From: Hyphomicrobium sp. MC1
GTDB lineage: Bacteria > Pseudomonadota > Alphaproteobacteria > Rhizobiales > Hyphomicrobiaceae
NCBI RefSeq assembly: GCF_000253295.1
Contig: NC_015717.1
Span: forward strand, 2,604,001 to 2,668,000
Reading direction: 5' to 3'
DNA length: 64,000 nt
The position numbers and the translations under genes are program-made. Each line of letters starts with the position of its first letter. Positions within the stretch are counted from its first letter, which is position 1. Below are positions 49,350 through 60,324 of this stretch, piece after piece. The notes below the pieces were generated by a model. The model worked only from the letters and a program-made list of their open reading frames with translations, ran no database searches and was not told the DNA's origin.

Positions 49350-52300
49350 ATGAACGTCTCACGCATCTTCATCGAACGGCCGATCGGCACAGCCCTTCTC
49401 GCCATCGGGCTCTTTCTGGTGGGCGCGGTCGCATACTTCATGCTGCCGGTCGCCAGCATGCCGTCGATCGAAATTCCAACGATCCGCATCATGGCGTCGC
49501 GACCGGGTGCCGATCCAGCGACGATGGCAGCAAGCGTTGCATCGCCGCTCGAACGCCGACTCGGCGAGATCGCGGGCGTGACGGAAATGACGTCGACCAG
49601 CTCGCTCGGCTCGGCATCGATCGCGATGCAGTTCGACCTCAACCGCAACATCGATGGCGCAGCGCGCGACGTTCAAGCCGCCCTCAACAGCGCGACGGCC
49701 GATCTTCCCGGCGATCTTCCGCAGGTGCCGACGTACCGCAAATATAATCCATCAGCGGCGCCCATTCTCATTCTGGCGCTGACGTCGAAGACGATGACGA
49801 CCAGCGACATCTACGACACCGCCGACACGATCCTGGCGCAACGTATCTCGCAAGTCGAAGGCGTGGCCGATGTGGATGTCAGCGGTGCCGACCAGCCGGC
49901 GACGCGCATTCAGGTCGATCCGACGCTCGTGGCTTCGATGGGCGTGAGCTTCGACGACGTCAAAAACGCCGTCGAGGCGGCGAACGATCTGTCTTCGATC
50001 GGCTCCATCGACGGACCGAACCAGACGATTGTGCTGCAGTCCAATTCGCAGATGACAGAGCCCGAGGATTACAGGGGCATCATCGTCAAGAACATGCCGA
50101 ACGGCGATGTGGTCAAGGTCGGCGACGTGGCCAAGGTCATAAAAGCGACGCGCAACGCCCGCTCGCTCGCACGCTACGGGCTGCAACCCGCCGTGCTGCT
50201 CATCGTCACCAAGACGGCCGATGCCAACGTCATCGACACCGTTGATCGCGTGAAGGCGATCCTGCCGCAGCTCAAGGAATGGATTCCGGCGGGCGTCGAC
50301 ATTTCCATTTTGTCCGACCGCACGACGACGATCCGCGCTTCGGTGCACGACATGCAGTTCACGCTTGGTCTCACGATCCTGCTCGTCATGTCGGTCGTGT
50401 TCGTCTTTCTGCGGCGCACGACGCCGACCATCGCCGCGGGCATCACGGTGCCGCTCTCGCTTGCCGGAACGTGCGCGGCCATGTGGGCGGCAGGCTATTC
50501 CATCAATAACCTGACGCTGATGGCCCTCGCCGTCGCGGTCGGCTTCGTGGTCGACGACGCAATCGTGATGATCGAAAACGTCTACCGCAACATGGAAAAG
50601 GGCATGAAGCCCATTCCTGCGGCGCTGGAAGGCTCGCGCCAGATCGGCTTCACCGTCATCTCGATTTCCGTCTCGCTCGTCGCAGCATTCATTCCTGTGC
50701 TGTTCATGACCGGCATTGCCGGCCGGCTGCTGCACGAGTTCGCCATGACGCTGACTTTCGCCATCGTCATTTCCGCGATCGTCTCGCTGACCGTCACGCC
50801 GATGATTTGCGCGCACTTCATCAAGGAAGGCGCCGAAGAACACCGCAACCTCGCCGACCGTATCTTCGAAGGTGCGCTGAGCATGGTTGTGCGCGCCTAT
50901 GCGTTCACTCTCAGGATCGCGCTGCGTAATCAGCTTGTCATGCTGAGCGTCTTCATCGCGACGATTTTCCTGACCGTGCACTTTTACAGCGTACTGCCGA
51001 AGGGCTTTCTGCCCGAGGACGACACGGGCCTGATCATCGCGGCGACCGAAGCCAATGCGGATATCTCATTCGCCGAAATGAAGAAGCTCCAGGACCGGGC
51101 GCTCAAGGTCATCCTCGCCGATCCTGCCGTCGACAACATCGGTTCGTCGATGGGCGCCGGCGGCTTCAATCCGACGCAGAACCAGGGCCGCATGTTCATC
51201 AGCCTCAAGCCGCTCAGCGAGCGCGGCAACGTGCCAACGGCGGAAGTCATTGACCGGCTGAGGAAGCCGCTCGGCAAGATCGTCGGGCTGGCGACGCGGC
51301 TGATGCCGTCGCGCGATATCCGCGCGGGTGCCCGCTCGGGCAAAGCCGACTATCAATACACGCTGTGGTCGCTTAACGCCGACGATCTTTATGCCTGGGT
51401 GCCGAAAGCCCTCACCGCGGTTCGCGCAATTCCCGGTGTCGTCGATGTCAGCTCGGATCGCGAATCCGGCGGCCTTCAGCTCAACGTCAACATCAACCGC
51501 GATGTCGCTTCACGCCTCAACGTGGCGATCGCCGATATCGACACCGCGCTATCCAACGCCTTTTCGCAGACGCAGTTCTCGACGATCTATACCGATCGCA
51601 ATCAATATAAAGTCGTCATCGAGGTGGACCCCAATCTCCAGGGCCAGCCGAAAGATCTGTCGCGCATCTATGTACCGACGATTGACGGAAGGCGGCAGGT
51701 TCCGCTGTCGAGCGTCGTGACATTGACTGAAGGCATCGCGCCGCTCGTCGTCAATCACCAGGGACCTTTCCCGGCGGTCACCATCAACTACAGCCTGAAG
51801 CCGGGTGTCAGCATAGACACGAGCCTGCAGGCGATCGATCAGGCGCTGCAGAAACTGCATATGCCGGAAAGCATCCGGGCCGAGCCCGCCGGCGATGCCA
51901 AAGCATTTCAGGAGCAAGCGCGCGCCCAGACGCTGCTGATCGTCGCCGCTCTGCTCTCGATTTACATCGTACTCGGCGTTCTCTACGAGAGCCTCGCGCA
52001 TCCGCTGACGATCATATCGACGTTGCCGTCCGCGGGCCTCGGCGCGCTGCTGGCCCTCGAACTCGCCCATATGGATCTGTCGCTGATCGCACTCATCGGC
52101 GTCATTCTGCTGATCGGCATCGTGAAGAAGAACGGCATCATGCTGGTCGATTTCGCAATCCACGCCGAACGCGAGCTTGGGCTTTCCCCGCATGACGCCA
52201 TCTATGACGCGTGCCTGCAGCGCTTCCGGCCCATCCTGATGACAACGCTCGCGGCACTCCTGGGTGCTGTTCCGCTTGCCGTCGCCATCGGCCCCGGCTC

Positions 52301-52478
52301 GGAATTGCGCCGGCCGCTCGGCATCACCATTATCGGCGGACTGGTCGTGTCGCAGATCCTGACGCTCTATACGACGCCGGTGATTTACCTGATGCTGGAG
52401 CGTGGGAAGGCTTGGATCGCGCGGCAACGAAAATCGCGCTCGACGCAAATGGTTCCGCAAGACGCACCTAGGCCGTGA
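49350..52478 (+). CDS. RND multidrug efflux permease (MdtC-like)
   Basis: 1042 residues from ATG 49350 (MNVSRIFIERPIGTALLAIG); the open frame starting at 49248 overlaps the previous gene and is discarded. Same RND layout, with VVDDAIVMIENVYRNMEKG in TM4 and late helices containing GIVKKNGIMLVDFAIHAERE. It differs from the first permease enough to be a distinct subunit. Probably partners the upstream MdtB-like protein and the adaptor. The operon ends here, convergent with the exopolysaccharide cluster. Confidence 0.93.
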   Translation: MNVSRIFIERPIGTALLAIGLFLVGAVAYFMLPVASMPSIEIPTIRIMASRPGADPATMAASVASPLERRLGEIAGVTEMTSTSSLGSASIAMQFDLNRNIDGAARDVQAALNSATADLPGDLPQVPTYRKYNPSAAPILILALTSKTMTTSDIYDTADTILAQRISQVEGVADVDVSGADQPATRIQVDPTLVASMGVSFDDVKNAVEAANDLSSIGSIDGPNQTIVLQSNSQMTEPEDYRGIIVKNMPNGDVVKVGDVAKVIKATRNARSLARYGLQPAVLLIVTKTADANVIDTVDRVKAILPQLKEWIPAGVDISILSDRTTTIRASVHDMQFTLGLTILLVMSVVFVFLRRTTPTIAAGITVPLSLAGTCAAMWAAGYSINNLTLMALAVAVGFVVDDAIVMIENVYRNMEKGMKPIPAALEGSRQIGFTVISISVSLVAAFIPVLFMTGIAGRLLHEFAMTLTFAIVISAIVSLTVTPMICAHFIKEGAEEHRNLADRIFEGALSMVVRAYAFTLRIALRNQLVMLSVFIATIFLTVHFYSVLPKGFLPEDDTGLIIAATEANADISFAEMKKLQDRALKVILADPAVDNIGSSMGAGGFNPTQNQGRMFISLKPLSERGNVPTAEVIDRLRKPLGKIVGLATRLMPSRDIRAGARSGKADYQYTLWSLNADDLYAWVPKALTAVRAIPGVVDVSSDRESGGLQLNVNINRDVASRLNVAIADIDTALSNAFSQTQFSTIYTDRNQYKVVIEVDPNLQGQPKDLSRIYVPTIDGRRQVPLSSVVTLTEGIAPLVVNHQGPFPAVTINYSLKPGVSIDTSLQAIDQALQKLHMPESIRAEPAGDAKAFQEQARAQTLLIVAALLSIYIVLGVLYESLAHPLTIISTLPSAGLGALLALELAHMDLSLIALIGVILLIGIVKKNGIMLVDFAIHAERELGLSPHDAIYDACLQRFRPILMTTLAALLGAVPLAVAIGPGSELRRPLGITIIGGLVVSQILTLYTTPVIYLMLERGKAWIARQRKSRSTQMVPQDAPRP

Positions 52479-52508
52479 ACTTCCCTGCTGGCTCGCATCT
52501 ACGCCAGT

Positions 52509-54215
52509 TCACTTATCTACGACAACCGCGCCGATCCCATAGCCGGTGCCCGATCCCGACTGCGGAATTTTGTTGCCGACGTAGTCGCGAGATCCGACAT
52601 CAAGATTGAATGGCGGCTTCGTCAGATCAATTGCGCGCCCCATCAGCTTTTGCGAGACGTGCAATGCCGCACGCGGACACGATCGCTTATAGCCGCCGCA
52701 AATCTCTCCCAGGGCGGTGGTGTCAAGTTGCGGATCATCGGTGAATGCCGTCGACTTGCCATCGAGCGTTTCGTTGCCCGTCGCTTGCCGCCAAGTATCA
52801 AGATTGGTGTAGTTTCTATCGCGCCACCGAATGGCGAACTGGTCCGTCAAATAGTAACTGTTGGAGAGGATTTGAACCTCAGGCAGTTCTGACCCGGTAT
52901 TGATGTAGTTCGCTCCATTCAGTGCTATGATGAGATTGTTTGCAATGATCGCGCCCTTGGGATTTCCCTGAATGGAAATGCCGGCGGTTGTGTTCGACGG
53001 CCCGTTGGAAATCAGCGTGTTGTTATAAATACTGAGCTGGGGCGAGTCGGCTCCCCTCGCAATTACGATGTTTCCGAAGTAGGAAGCGCCCCACGATGTG
53101 GCGTTGTTCACGGCGACATTATAGCGAATGATATTCCGCCCCCACTCGCCGTCGATATATGCGGCAAAGCCGGCACCCCAGTTGTCGTGAGCATAGTTGT
53201 ATTGAAGAACCGAGTCCGTGACGTAGCCGTCGAGATCGAAGCCATCCCAATCGCAGCCTTTGACGAATTTGCTCGGCTTGGCGTTGTAGACTTCGTTGAA
53301 CTGAATGACGATGTGACTTGAGCTATACGCCCAGAAACCGGATGGCCCACCGCAGGTATCGACATTGGCGCCGAGATTGTACGCAATGTTGTTTTGAATC
53401 AGGCCGCCAGTGACGCCATTGGCGATCATGCCGTTGCCGTCGGCCCCGTTGGTACCGCCGGGCCGGCCTCCAATGTCGTAAATGACATTGCCCTGATACA
53501 GAATGTTTCGGACGTTCTTGTCGCGTCCAAAGCCATAAAGCCCGTTATTGTCCGGACTTGTCGGTCCGTCAGAACCGTGCAGCACATTGTCGATGACATT
53601 CACACCATCGAGTCCGGCGCCCGGGTGGCCAGTAACAAAAATCTCGGCTCCATTCTGTCCGGGGCTGGTGGTGAAGAACCCGCTAATGTCGCATCGTCGA
53701 ACTGTTATGTTTCGAGCGGCGTCATTGTCGTAAGGGTTTTGAATCCAAACACCAAAGGGCGTCTTGCCGCCGTTGCCGCGTAGAGTGCAATCCTGCACGA
53801 CAACGCCGCTGGCGCCGACGATGTCGATCGCTGCCACGAGACGCCCGGCGCAGTTCGATTTGATCTGAAATTTTCCATGCCCATAAGCGCCGATCGTAAC
53901 CGGACGTTCCGCGGTCCCGCGCAGCATCCCGCGCGAAATCTGAAGACAGCCTACAAATGTCTTGCCGCCCTCAAGGAGAATTGAATCTCCGGCATTGTAG
54001 ACGGACTGCTGTATCCTCCCGAGGCTGCGCCAAGGCGCGTTAGGGGCTGTTCCCGAATTCAAATCATCCCCAGTCGGCGACACATAATAGGTCGTCCCAG
54101 TACCGGAGGGTTCAGACGATTGGGCTTTGGCAACGACGGCGCAGCAGAGCTGCAAGCAGACGACAAGGACAAGCGTCACTGCGCCCAGAGGGTGGGGGAA
54201 ACTCATGAAACGCAT
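52509..54215 (-). CDS. right-handed parallel beta-helix exported protein
   Basis: 568 residues from ATG 54215 (MRFMSFPHPLG) with a GAGGG site; 21 further upstream codons are open. A signal peptide (about 8-35) precedes a beta-helix: NITVRRCDISGFF, NVIDNVLHGSDGPTSPDNNGLYG, GLIQNNIAYNLGANVDTCGGPSG and IIRYNVAVNNATS show the repeating N/G/D turns. The fold is shared by polysaccharide lyases and epimerases; no catalytic set can be read. It closes the exopolysaccharide cluster, so a role in trimming or exporting polymer is likely. Exact activity unknown. Confidence 0.8.
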   Translation of the reverse strand: MRFMSFPHPLGAVTLVLVVCLQLCCAVVAKAQSSEPSGTGTTYYVSPTGDDLNSGTAPNAPWRSLGRIQQSVYNAGDSILLEGGKTFVGCLQISRGMLRGTAERPVTIGAYGHGKFQIKSNCAGRLVAAIDIVGASGVVVQDCTLRGNGGKTPFGVWIQNPYDNDAARNITVRRCDISGFFTTSPGQNGAEIFVTGHPGAGLDGVNVIDNVLHGSDGPTSPDNNGLYGFGRDKNVRNILYQGNVIYDIGGRPGGTNGADGNGMIANGVTGGLIQNNIAYNLGANVDTCGGPSGFWAYSSSHIVIQFNEVYNAKPSKFVKGCDWDGFDLDGYVTDSVLQYNYAHDNWGAGFAAYIDGEWGRNIIRYNVAVNNATSWGASYFGNIVIARGADSPQLSIYNNTLISNGPSNTTAGISIQGNPKGAIIANNLIIALNGANYINTGSELPEVQILSNSYYLTDQFAIRWRDRNYTNLDTWRQATGNETLDGKSTAFTDDPQLDTTALGEICGGYKRSCPRAALHVSQKLMGRAIDLTKPPFNLDVGSRDYVGNKIPQSGSGTGYGIGAVVVDK

Positions 54216-54255
54216 ATATGCCCTCGCGGTGAATTCGGCGCAGGCCGAGATCGAC

Positions 54256-55545
54256 CTACCGGGTTTGTTGAATGCCAACTGAGGGAGTCAATTCAGCGTT
54301 GGGCAACGATGGCCAACGTGGCATCGGTGTCCTATGCCGCAATTTGAGCCGAGGCATCAAGCTGGCAATTCCACAGGCGTAAAACAACACGGTGTAAGGG
54401 TAAAAAACCAGAACTATCGATTCAAATGGTGAGCGAGCGACGAGCAATAATAGCATCGACGCGAAAAATGCCGTCGTGCTGCATGGAAAATTCATGACGT
54501 TCATCAGCGCGAAATAAACAAAGACAAGGGCAGCAGCCAGAAACGCAAGTAACCCGACCCATCCCAGGTCGACCAGAATTTCGCGGAAGGTATTGTGAAA
54601 CTGAAAGACGCGTCCATCCGTCTGCCCGAACATCGACAGCACTGAAGCCGTTTCATTCGAGTCGCCGAGCCAAAATGCCTTATATCCATGTCCAAGCAAC
54701 GGGGCTCTCGCAATCCAGATATCGGCCCAGTCCCAAAGCGTGGTTCGGCCTGTCAACGTCGGATCTTTGTTGAAGGCGGCAAGCACGCGGTCTGACGAGA
54801 ACCCTATGCCAGCAAGGGCCAAGGCGACGAACATCACGGCGATGAGCCCAATGACTACAAATGTCCAGCGAGACCATCGGTCAAACCGCTTGAGCATTAG
54901 GAAGCCCAAGAATGCCAATGCGAAGCCGACGGCCGCAAGCGCCGATGAGAGCGCCTCGACGCCGGCCGCTATACCCGCGCCGAGCGGAAGAAAGACGAGC
55001 GTCGACAAGCGGGACAACGTCGGCTGACCTGAGTCCGTGACCACCCCCAAGGCAGCGGCGAACAGCGTAAGGCCCACGAACCCCATTGCGTCCTTGCTTC
55101 CCGTTATTCCGATGAGTACCGGACCCGCCGCCGACGGGCCAGTTTGACCGGATATGAGGGAAGCAATGACCACGATTGCCATCGCGTAATAAATGCCACG
55201 AACAATTTCTCGGCTTGTCGCGCAGATGCCGATGAGAATGCCGACAAAGATCGTCACAAGCAGCTGGATACCATACCAAAGCGAGATGGTCGGCACGTCT
55301 GACCAGGTCGCCGACAGCATGACAATCCCCGGAAAAATGAGCACGACCTTAAGTTCGGCACCATACCCCACAAGCTCCCGGTGAAACTTGAGAGCGCAGA
55401 GGCCCGTGACCGCCATTATCAGCAATGGAATAATCAGCGAAAAAATCTGAACGTTAAAGATGGCAAAGAAAAACGTCGTGGCGGCGAGCGGGTAATTCAG
55501 CAGGCGGCGGCGCGATCGCTGCGAGGATTTGTGTTTTCGTGTCAT
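54256..55545 (-). CDS. O-antigen ligase / Wzy-like polymerase family protein
   Basis: 429 residues from ATG 55545; a TTG at 55566 overlapping the preceding stop is possible. About ten to twelve hydrophobic helices, with a long periplasmic loop between about 255 and 325 containing GRTTLWDWADIWIARAPLLGHGYKAFW and FHNTFREILVDLGWVG. That pattern (R…H…) is the signature of the Wzy_C/O-antigen ligase family. It probably polymerises or ligates the repeat unit made by the neighbouring transferases. Cluster position supports polymerase over LPS ligase. Confidence 0.85.
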   Translation of the reverse strand: MTRKHKSSQRSRRRLLNYPLAATTFFFAIFNVQIFSLIIPLLIMAVTGLCALKFHRELVGYGAELKVVLIFPGIVMLSATWSDVPTISLWYGIQLLVTIFVGILIGICATSREIVRGIYYAMAIVVIASLISGQTGPSAAGPVLIGITGSKDAMGFVGLTLFAAALGVVTDSGQPTLSRLSTLVFLPLGAGIAAGVEALSSALAAVGFALAFLGFLMLKRFDRWSRWTFVVIGLIAVMFVALALAGIGFSSDRVLAAFNKDPTLTGRTTLWDWADIWIARAPLLGHGYKAFWLGDSNETASVLSMFGQTDGRVFQFHNTFREILVDLGWVGLLAFLAAALVFVYFALMNVMNFPCSTTAFFASMLLLLVARSPFESIVLVFYPYTVLFYACGIASLMPRLKLRHRTPMPRWPSLPNAELTPSVGIQQTR

Positions 55546-55562
55546 CGCTTTCAGCCGTCCCC

Positions 55563-56675
55563 TCAAACTGCCGAACTGGATCTGGCTGCGCTAAAGACGG
55601 GAAATGCCTTCCACATCTGCCGCAAGGCGCGCTGAGCCGGCTTTTCGAGCAGGTTAAACATCGTAACTGCCAGCGCAAGCATCGACGCGAAGGCGATCGC
55701 GATAGCGGTCATGTCGCCGAAGCCTAGTCCCTTCAGATTTGAGATGATCGTTATCCCGATGTTTTCATGCAGCAAGTACAGCGAATATGATGCCTGACCA
55801 ACAAGCAGCAGCGGCCGCCAACTGAGCGGAACATTCAGACAAATCAGAACACCCATCAAAACGACCCCGGTCGCGACGAAGAGCGCCGCCACAACAGACG
55901 GCTGATCGAGCAAGCTGACGTAGTCGAGATTAAGGACGTAAAGAATTACCGCGCTCATCAGACAAAGACTGGCCGCGAGAGCGTTTCGGGAGAAGTGCCA
56001 TTGGGCGATCGCGACGCCGAAGAGAAAGAAGCTCATATATTGGTGAATGAATATTTTATCAGCGAGGTTAGGAGCGATGTGAAAGCAAATTTCGCCCAGA
56101 ATGCCGAACAGAATGATCCCGGCCCAGACCCGCCGGCCCAAGAGGATCAGAAAAATGGCGACCACCGCATAAAACTTAAATTCGACGGCCAAGCTCCAAT
56201 ACACACCATCGACATACTGAAAGTTCCACTTCGACGGCAGAACGGCGGGAAGCATCAGCATACTCGAAATGATGTCGACGACACCGCGATGGAAGGGTTC
56301 GGGACCAAAAGCGTTGGCGATAAAAAACGTCACGAAGATCGAGCAGATAAGCGCCGGGTATATCCTCGAAAGCCGCCTGAAGAGGAAGTCGATTGCGTTA
56401 CTCGAGCTCTCGACCGTTAGCGCGATGACTGTACCTGAGATGACAAAGAAGAATTCAACGCCGAAGCGGCCGAGTTCCCATAGCGGCGAATAGGCCTGTG
56501 AATACTGATAGAGGTTGTCAGGAAAAAACGGGGGTGCCCAGCGAACAAGATAGTGAAAGCAGATGACGAGCAGGATCGCCAAACCGCGCAGAGAATCGAT
56601 CGTGTCGATGCGCTTAACCGCATTGGTTTCGCGCCCCGTAATCGTCTCGGTGGCGTTTGCTGGGATTCTTATCAC
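55563..56675 (-). CDS. acyltransferase family 3 membrane protein (exopolysaccharide decoration)
   Basis: 370 residues from a GTG at 56675 that overlaps the stop of the upstream glycosyltransferase (GTGA); the open frame further upstream belongs to that gene. Family hallmarks: [25 protein letters not shown] with the R-x10-H pair, [31 protein letters not shown] and [12 protein letters not shown]. About ten helices. It moves acetyl or similar groups onto polysaccharide across the inner membrane. The second such gene is at 62628-63707. Confidence 0.85.
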
Positions 56676-57934
56676 GGCTGATGTTCCGGAAGCCGGCTGG
56701 CTTCTGCCGGGTGACAAAGGTTTCGCAGTCGAGACAAGAGCCGAGACGTGTCGGACACGTCTACAAACACAGCGCGTTCGGTTTGACGCAACGCGTTTGC
56801 TTTTTCGTTGTAGCCGGAGGCATCGAGATGAATGAGAAAATCGGAGACCGTTTCCTGCATTGGCTCGCGAAACGTCCAGCCGCGATTGTCGCGCTCTACA
56901 ATGTCGCCTGTGGCCGTACCTACCCGCGCCAATGCAGGCACGCCGTATAGGCCGCCCTCGTAAAGCCGGTTCGGTATCAGCCAATCGGAGTTGGCACCCC
57001 AGGCGCTGAAGTCGATCGCCCAGGCGAAATCGACCGCGGAATAGATTTCCTGAAGATCGCGCGGATTTTGGTATGTTCCGAAATAGGATATATTCGGTGT
57101 TTCCGCTGCGACGGATTCGAGCAGTTCACGTGTAATCCCGTCCGGTTCCGACGGAACGCCCCTGATATGGACGGCAATCCGACTCCCGAGCCGAGACGCC
57201 ATCGCGCGGAGAATCTCTAGACTGCGATTGCAGCGAAGAACACCGAACCAACCTATCGTCCAAGCACGCCCGTCGCTTTGATTGCGGATGTGATACAGAG
57301 GATGAACCGTCTCGTTCTCTGGCCCGAGCTTGTTTTCAAGAAGAAACCACTCTCCCGTGTATCTCTGAACAGGCGAGAAATAACGGTCGATAAAATAGGG
57401 AGAGCTCACAACCAGCAGTCGGCTGCAAGCCAACAGCCGACGCTCTAGGAAGCGCAGGATGGCTGCCTTGACGCCGCGACCTGTAAAGGCCGGATAAACA
57501 TCGAGCGCTTCGTAGACAATCGCTGCCCGGGAGCGCGCCAAAAGGCGGCCCAACCAAGCCAGCGCAAGCATGTCGATGTTGCGTGCATAAAGAATGTCGA
57601 CCTGCCGAATGACCGCACGGTGACGCCATAAAATTACAATCGCTTGCATCAAGCTCAACAAACGACGACCGTGATGCCCGTCCTCGGTCACTCCAAGATC
57701 GATGTTATTCCAATCTGGGGGGGGCAATGCCATTTCACGGCGACGGGCGAACATGAAACCGGTAACGTCGGCACCATTTCTTTGCAATGCGCAAACGCGC
57801 TTTCGGATGGTGCTCTCGTTCGAGTCATGCCCAAAAAACGCGATGCTGATGTTCTCGCGCGCACGCCTTGCTCTGCTTTTATCAAACGAAAGCTCGATCC
57901 CCTCGTCCTGTCCGATGCAGTAGCTTGTTGGCAT
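56672..57934 (-). CDS. glycosyltransferase (GT4-like)
   Basis: 420 residues. GT-B pattern: an N-terminal half with [22 protein letters not shown] and [16 protein letters not shown], and a C-terminal nucleotide-sugar half with [50 protein letters not shown] and [20 protein letters not shown]. It adds a sugar to the growing lipid-linked repeat unit on the cytoplasmic face. It lies 27 bp after the bifunctional transferase and overlaps the acyltransferase start. Donor sugar unknown. Confidence 0.85.
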
Positions 57935-57961
57935 CTCTTTGTCCGGCTTCGGAGTTATCGC

Positions 57962-60238
57962 TCAGCGCACACAATCGACTTCGATCGACGTGCCTCGATG
58001 AGCGTAGGGAGCAAGACTGCAAACCGTCGACGCCGATACGTCCGACCGCCCGTCGACGTAGGCGAGCAGTTCACGGATGCAGGCCTCGCGAGAATAATGT
58101 TGCTTGAAGTAGGTGTAGGCGGCATCCGCGCGGCGGCGGCGTAATTCATTGTCCGATAAGAGTGCACTGACTGCATTGCCGAAAGCGACAGGGTCATCGC
58201 AGACGTTAAGCGCCGATGCGATGTCGTCCCCCATCCCCTCGACGGACACCGTAGTCGCTACGATGGCCTTGCCCTGGGCCAATGCCTCGACGACTTTGAC
58301 TTTCAGTCCGGAGCCTACCGTCAGCGGCGAAATAACAACGCTGGCTTCGCGATAGAAAGGGGCAAGGTTGTCGACGATGCCGCAGAACTTGGCTCGGGGC
58401 GCACCTTCGGGAAATTGCGAACCGACACCGCCGGCGACAACCAATTCAGCGTCGGGATTTTCGGCACGTATTTGCGGCCAGCAAAATTCCAGAAACCATC
58501 TCAGGCCGATCACATTCGGAGCCGTATTGCTCCCGATGAACAGCACGCTTTTGCCTGCGCCTGGTTGAGGCGCGTCGACTGATGCGCACACGACGGGAGA
58601 CAGCAGCACGGTATGATCCGGAAGACGAGCCTTGACGTGCTTCGCCTCGATATCCTGAATAGCGATGATCGCATCGGCCTGACCAAGAAGCTGCATCTCG
58701 CTGGCTTCGTCCAAAGTCTTGACCGAGTCAGGCAGCTTGGCGTCCTTGAAGCGACTTTCTCTCACGGAAAGAAGGTCGTGCATGACGACCAGGCTGCGCG
58801 CCGACTCGCTAAGCGCGAACGGGATTGCCGGCGTGGTGAACGCATAATCGGCGATGACCAGTTCACTTTTCGAAGCGTGCCGAGCCACGTACAGAAGTTC
58901 GTCGCGTTGCCAAGGCGCGCCAATGACATAGGGCGCCGGCGTATCCCAATAAGAGAGGCGTTCCACGCCAAAGCGTCGTAGGGCGCGTGCAATCTTGGCC
59001 ATCACGGCCGCAAGTGCAATGCGTGGGTCTTTGCTGACGCAGATATTTCCGAGCTTCCAGACGCCACGCAGAAAAATTTGATTGAAGACCGACATTTCCG
59101 GACGAAGACGAAACACTGGCAAGCGCCCGATGGTACCGGCGTTCGGAGACACGAGCGTTACGTCGTAGCCGTCGTCTCGCAACGCCCGGCAAATTCCCAG
59201 AACATACGCGGAGCTGCCGTTTGTCGGCCCGATGATGCGTTGTCTTGAAATCAAACAGGCCTTTTTGGTCGACTCAGACTGGCCTTTCGAAACTTGAATT
59301 CGGCGCAGACGCTGGAGCCGCGCAGCCAACGGCATCCCCAGAGCCGAGATCGTGTTGGGATGGTGGATCGCAATCTGGAGAGCTTGCGACCACGATCGAG
59401 ATTTGATCGCCGTAACGAGACGATCGAAGTTCAAGGCGCGTTCGATGGATATCTGGCGGCGAGCGAACGCTTCGGCGACTTCAATGGGACAAGCCGATAG
59501 CGACGCCTTCAGACGCATGTCGCCGTTGAGCATCTGCTGGAGGTCGTCGCGTGACAAACGGTGAGAAATCGAATTCGGATGCTTGCGGTAGAAATAGCCA
59601 AGACTGTCGATCAGGCGGTATTTGGCGCCCGCAGCAAGGGCCCGCGCGATAAGATCGGCATCTTCGCCAATCTTCAGCGCCGTATCGTATATCAGGGCGT
59701 GCTTGCGTAAGAACGCCAAGTTCAAAAGTGGTTTGAGGTAGCCTGTCGCCGGAACGGTCCCGTAGATGAGGTTCGAATTCAAAAAATCGGCGAGCGAGAT
59801 ATAGGCCATCTGTCGCTGAGCTTTTGAAAGGTGCTCGCCAGGACGGCGTCCCTCGCCGAATACGAGCAGGTCATCGGCGCAGATATCCGCTCCGGCCTGG
59901 GCTTCCTCGACGAGCCTTTGCAGCCGCTCCGGGTGCATGAAATCGTCGCTATCAAGAATGGCGACCCAGGTTCCCTCAGCCGCAGCAAGTCCGGCATTGC
60001 GCGCAGCGGACGGGCCAGCGTTGGTGGGCAGTTCGATCAATCTGACGCGATGATCGCGGGCGGCAAAATCCCGCGCGATTTCTCGGCTTCCGTCTGTCGA
60101 CGCGTCGTCGACGACGATGACTTCGAGGCGCTTCAACGTCTGCCTCAATGCCGAATGAATCGCGCCGCCGAGGAATTGAGCGCAATTGTAATTGGCGATC
60201 AGAACCGAGACGGTCGGCGCGGGTGAAACTCTAAGCAT
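57962..60238 (-). CDS. bifunctional glycosyltransferase: GT2 fused to GT4-like
   Basis: 758 residues. The N-terminal GT-A domain has VSVLIANYNCAQFLGGAI and AILDSDDFMHPERL with the metal-binding Asp group near 96-99. After a linker (about 250-330), the GT-B-type second half has VLFIGSNTAPNVIGLRWFLEF, KFCGIVDNLAPFYREASVVISP and GSGLKVKVVEALAQGKAIVATTVSVEGMGDD. One polypeptide could therefore add two sugars in sequence. Part of the exopolysaccharide cluster and co-directional with its neighbours. Specificities unknown. Confidence 0.87.
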   Translation of the reverse strand: MLRVSPAPTVSVLIANYNCAQFLGGAIHSALRQTLKRLEVIVVDDASTDGSREIARDFAARDHRVRLIELPTNAGPSAARNAGLAAAEGTWVAILDSDDFMHPERLQRLVEEAQAGADICADDLLVFGEGRRPGEHLSKAQRQMAYISLADFLNSNLIYGTVPATGYLKPLLNLAFLRKHALIYDTALKIGEDADLIARALAAGAKYRLIDSLGYFYRKHPNSISHRLSRDDLQQMLNGDMRLKASLSACPIEVAEAFARRQISIERALNFDRLVTAIKSRSWSQALQIAIHHPNTISALGMPLAARLQRLRRIQVSKGQSESTKKACLISRQRIIGPTNGSSAYVLGICRALRDDGYDVTLVSPNAGTIGRLPVFRLRPEMSVFNQIFLRGVWKLGNICVSKDPRIALAAVMAKIARALRRFGVERLSYWDTPAPYVIGAPWQRDELLYVARHASKSELVIADYAFTTPAIPFALSESARSLVVMHDLLSVRESRFKDAKLPDSVKTLDEASEMQLLGQADAIIAIQDIEAKHVKARLPDHTVLLSPVVCASVDAPQPGAGKSVLFIGSNTAPNVIGLRWFLEFCWPQIRAENPDAELVVAGGVGSQFPEGAPRAKFCGIVDNLAPFYREASVVISPLTVGSGLKVKVVEALAQGKAIVATTVSVEGMGDDIASALNVCDDPVAFGNAVSALLSDNELRRRRADAAYTYFKQHYSREACIRELLAYVDGRSDVSASTVCSLAPYAHRGTSIEVDCVR

Positions 60239-60324
60239 TACTTATGTCTTAAAGCCGATCGGCTTCTCCGTCCGAGGAGAAATCACTCGCCGCATAGATG
60301 CGGAAGTTGCGATTGCCCGGTTGA

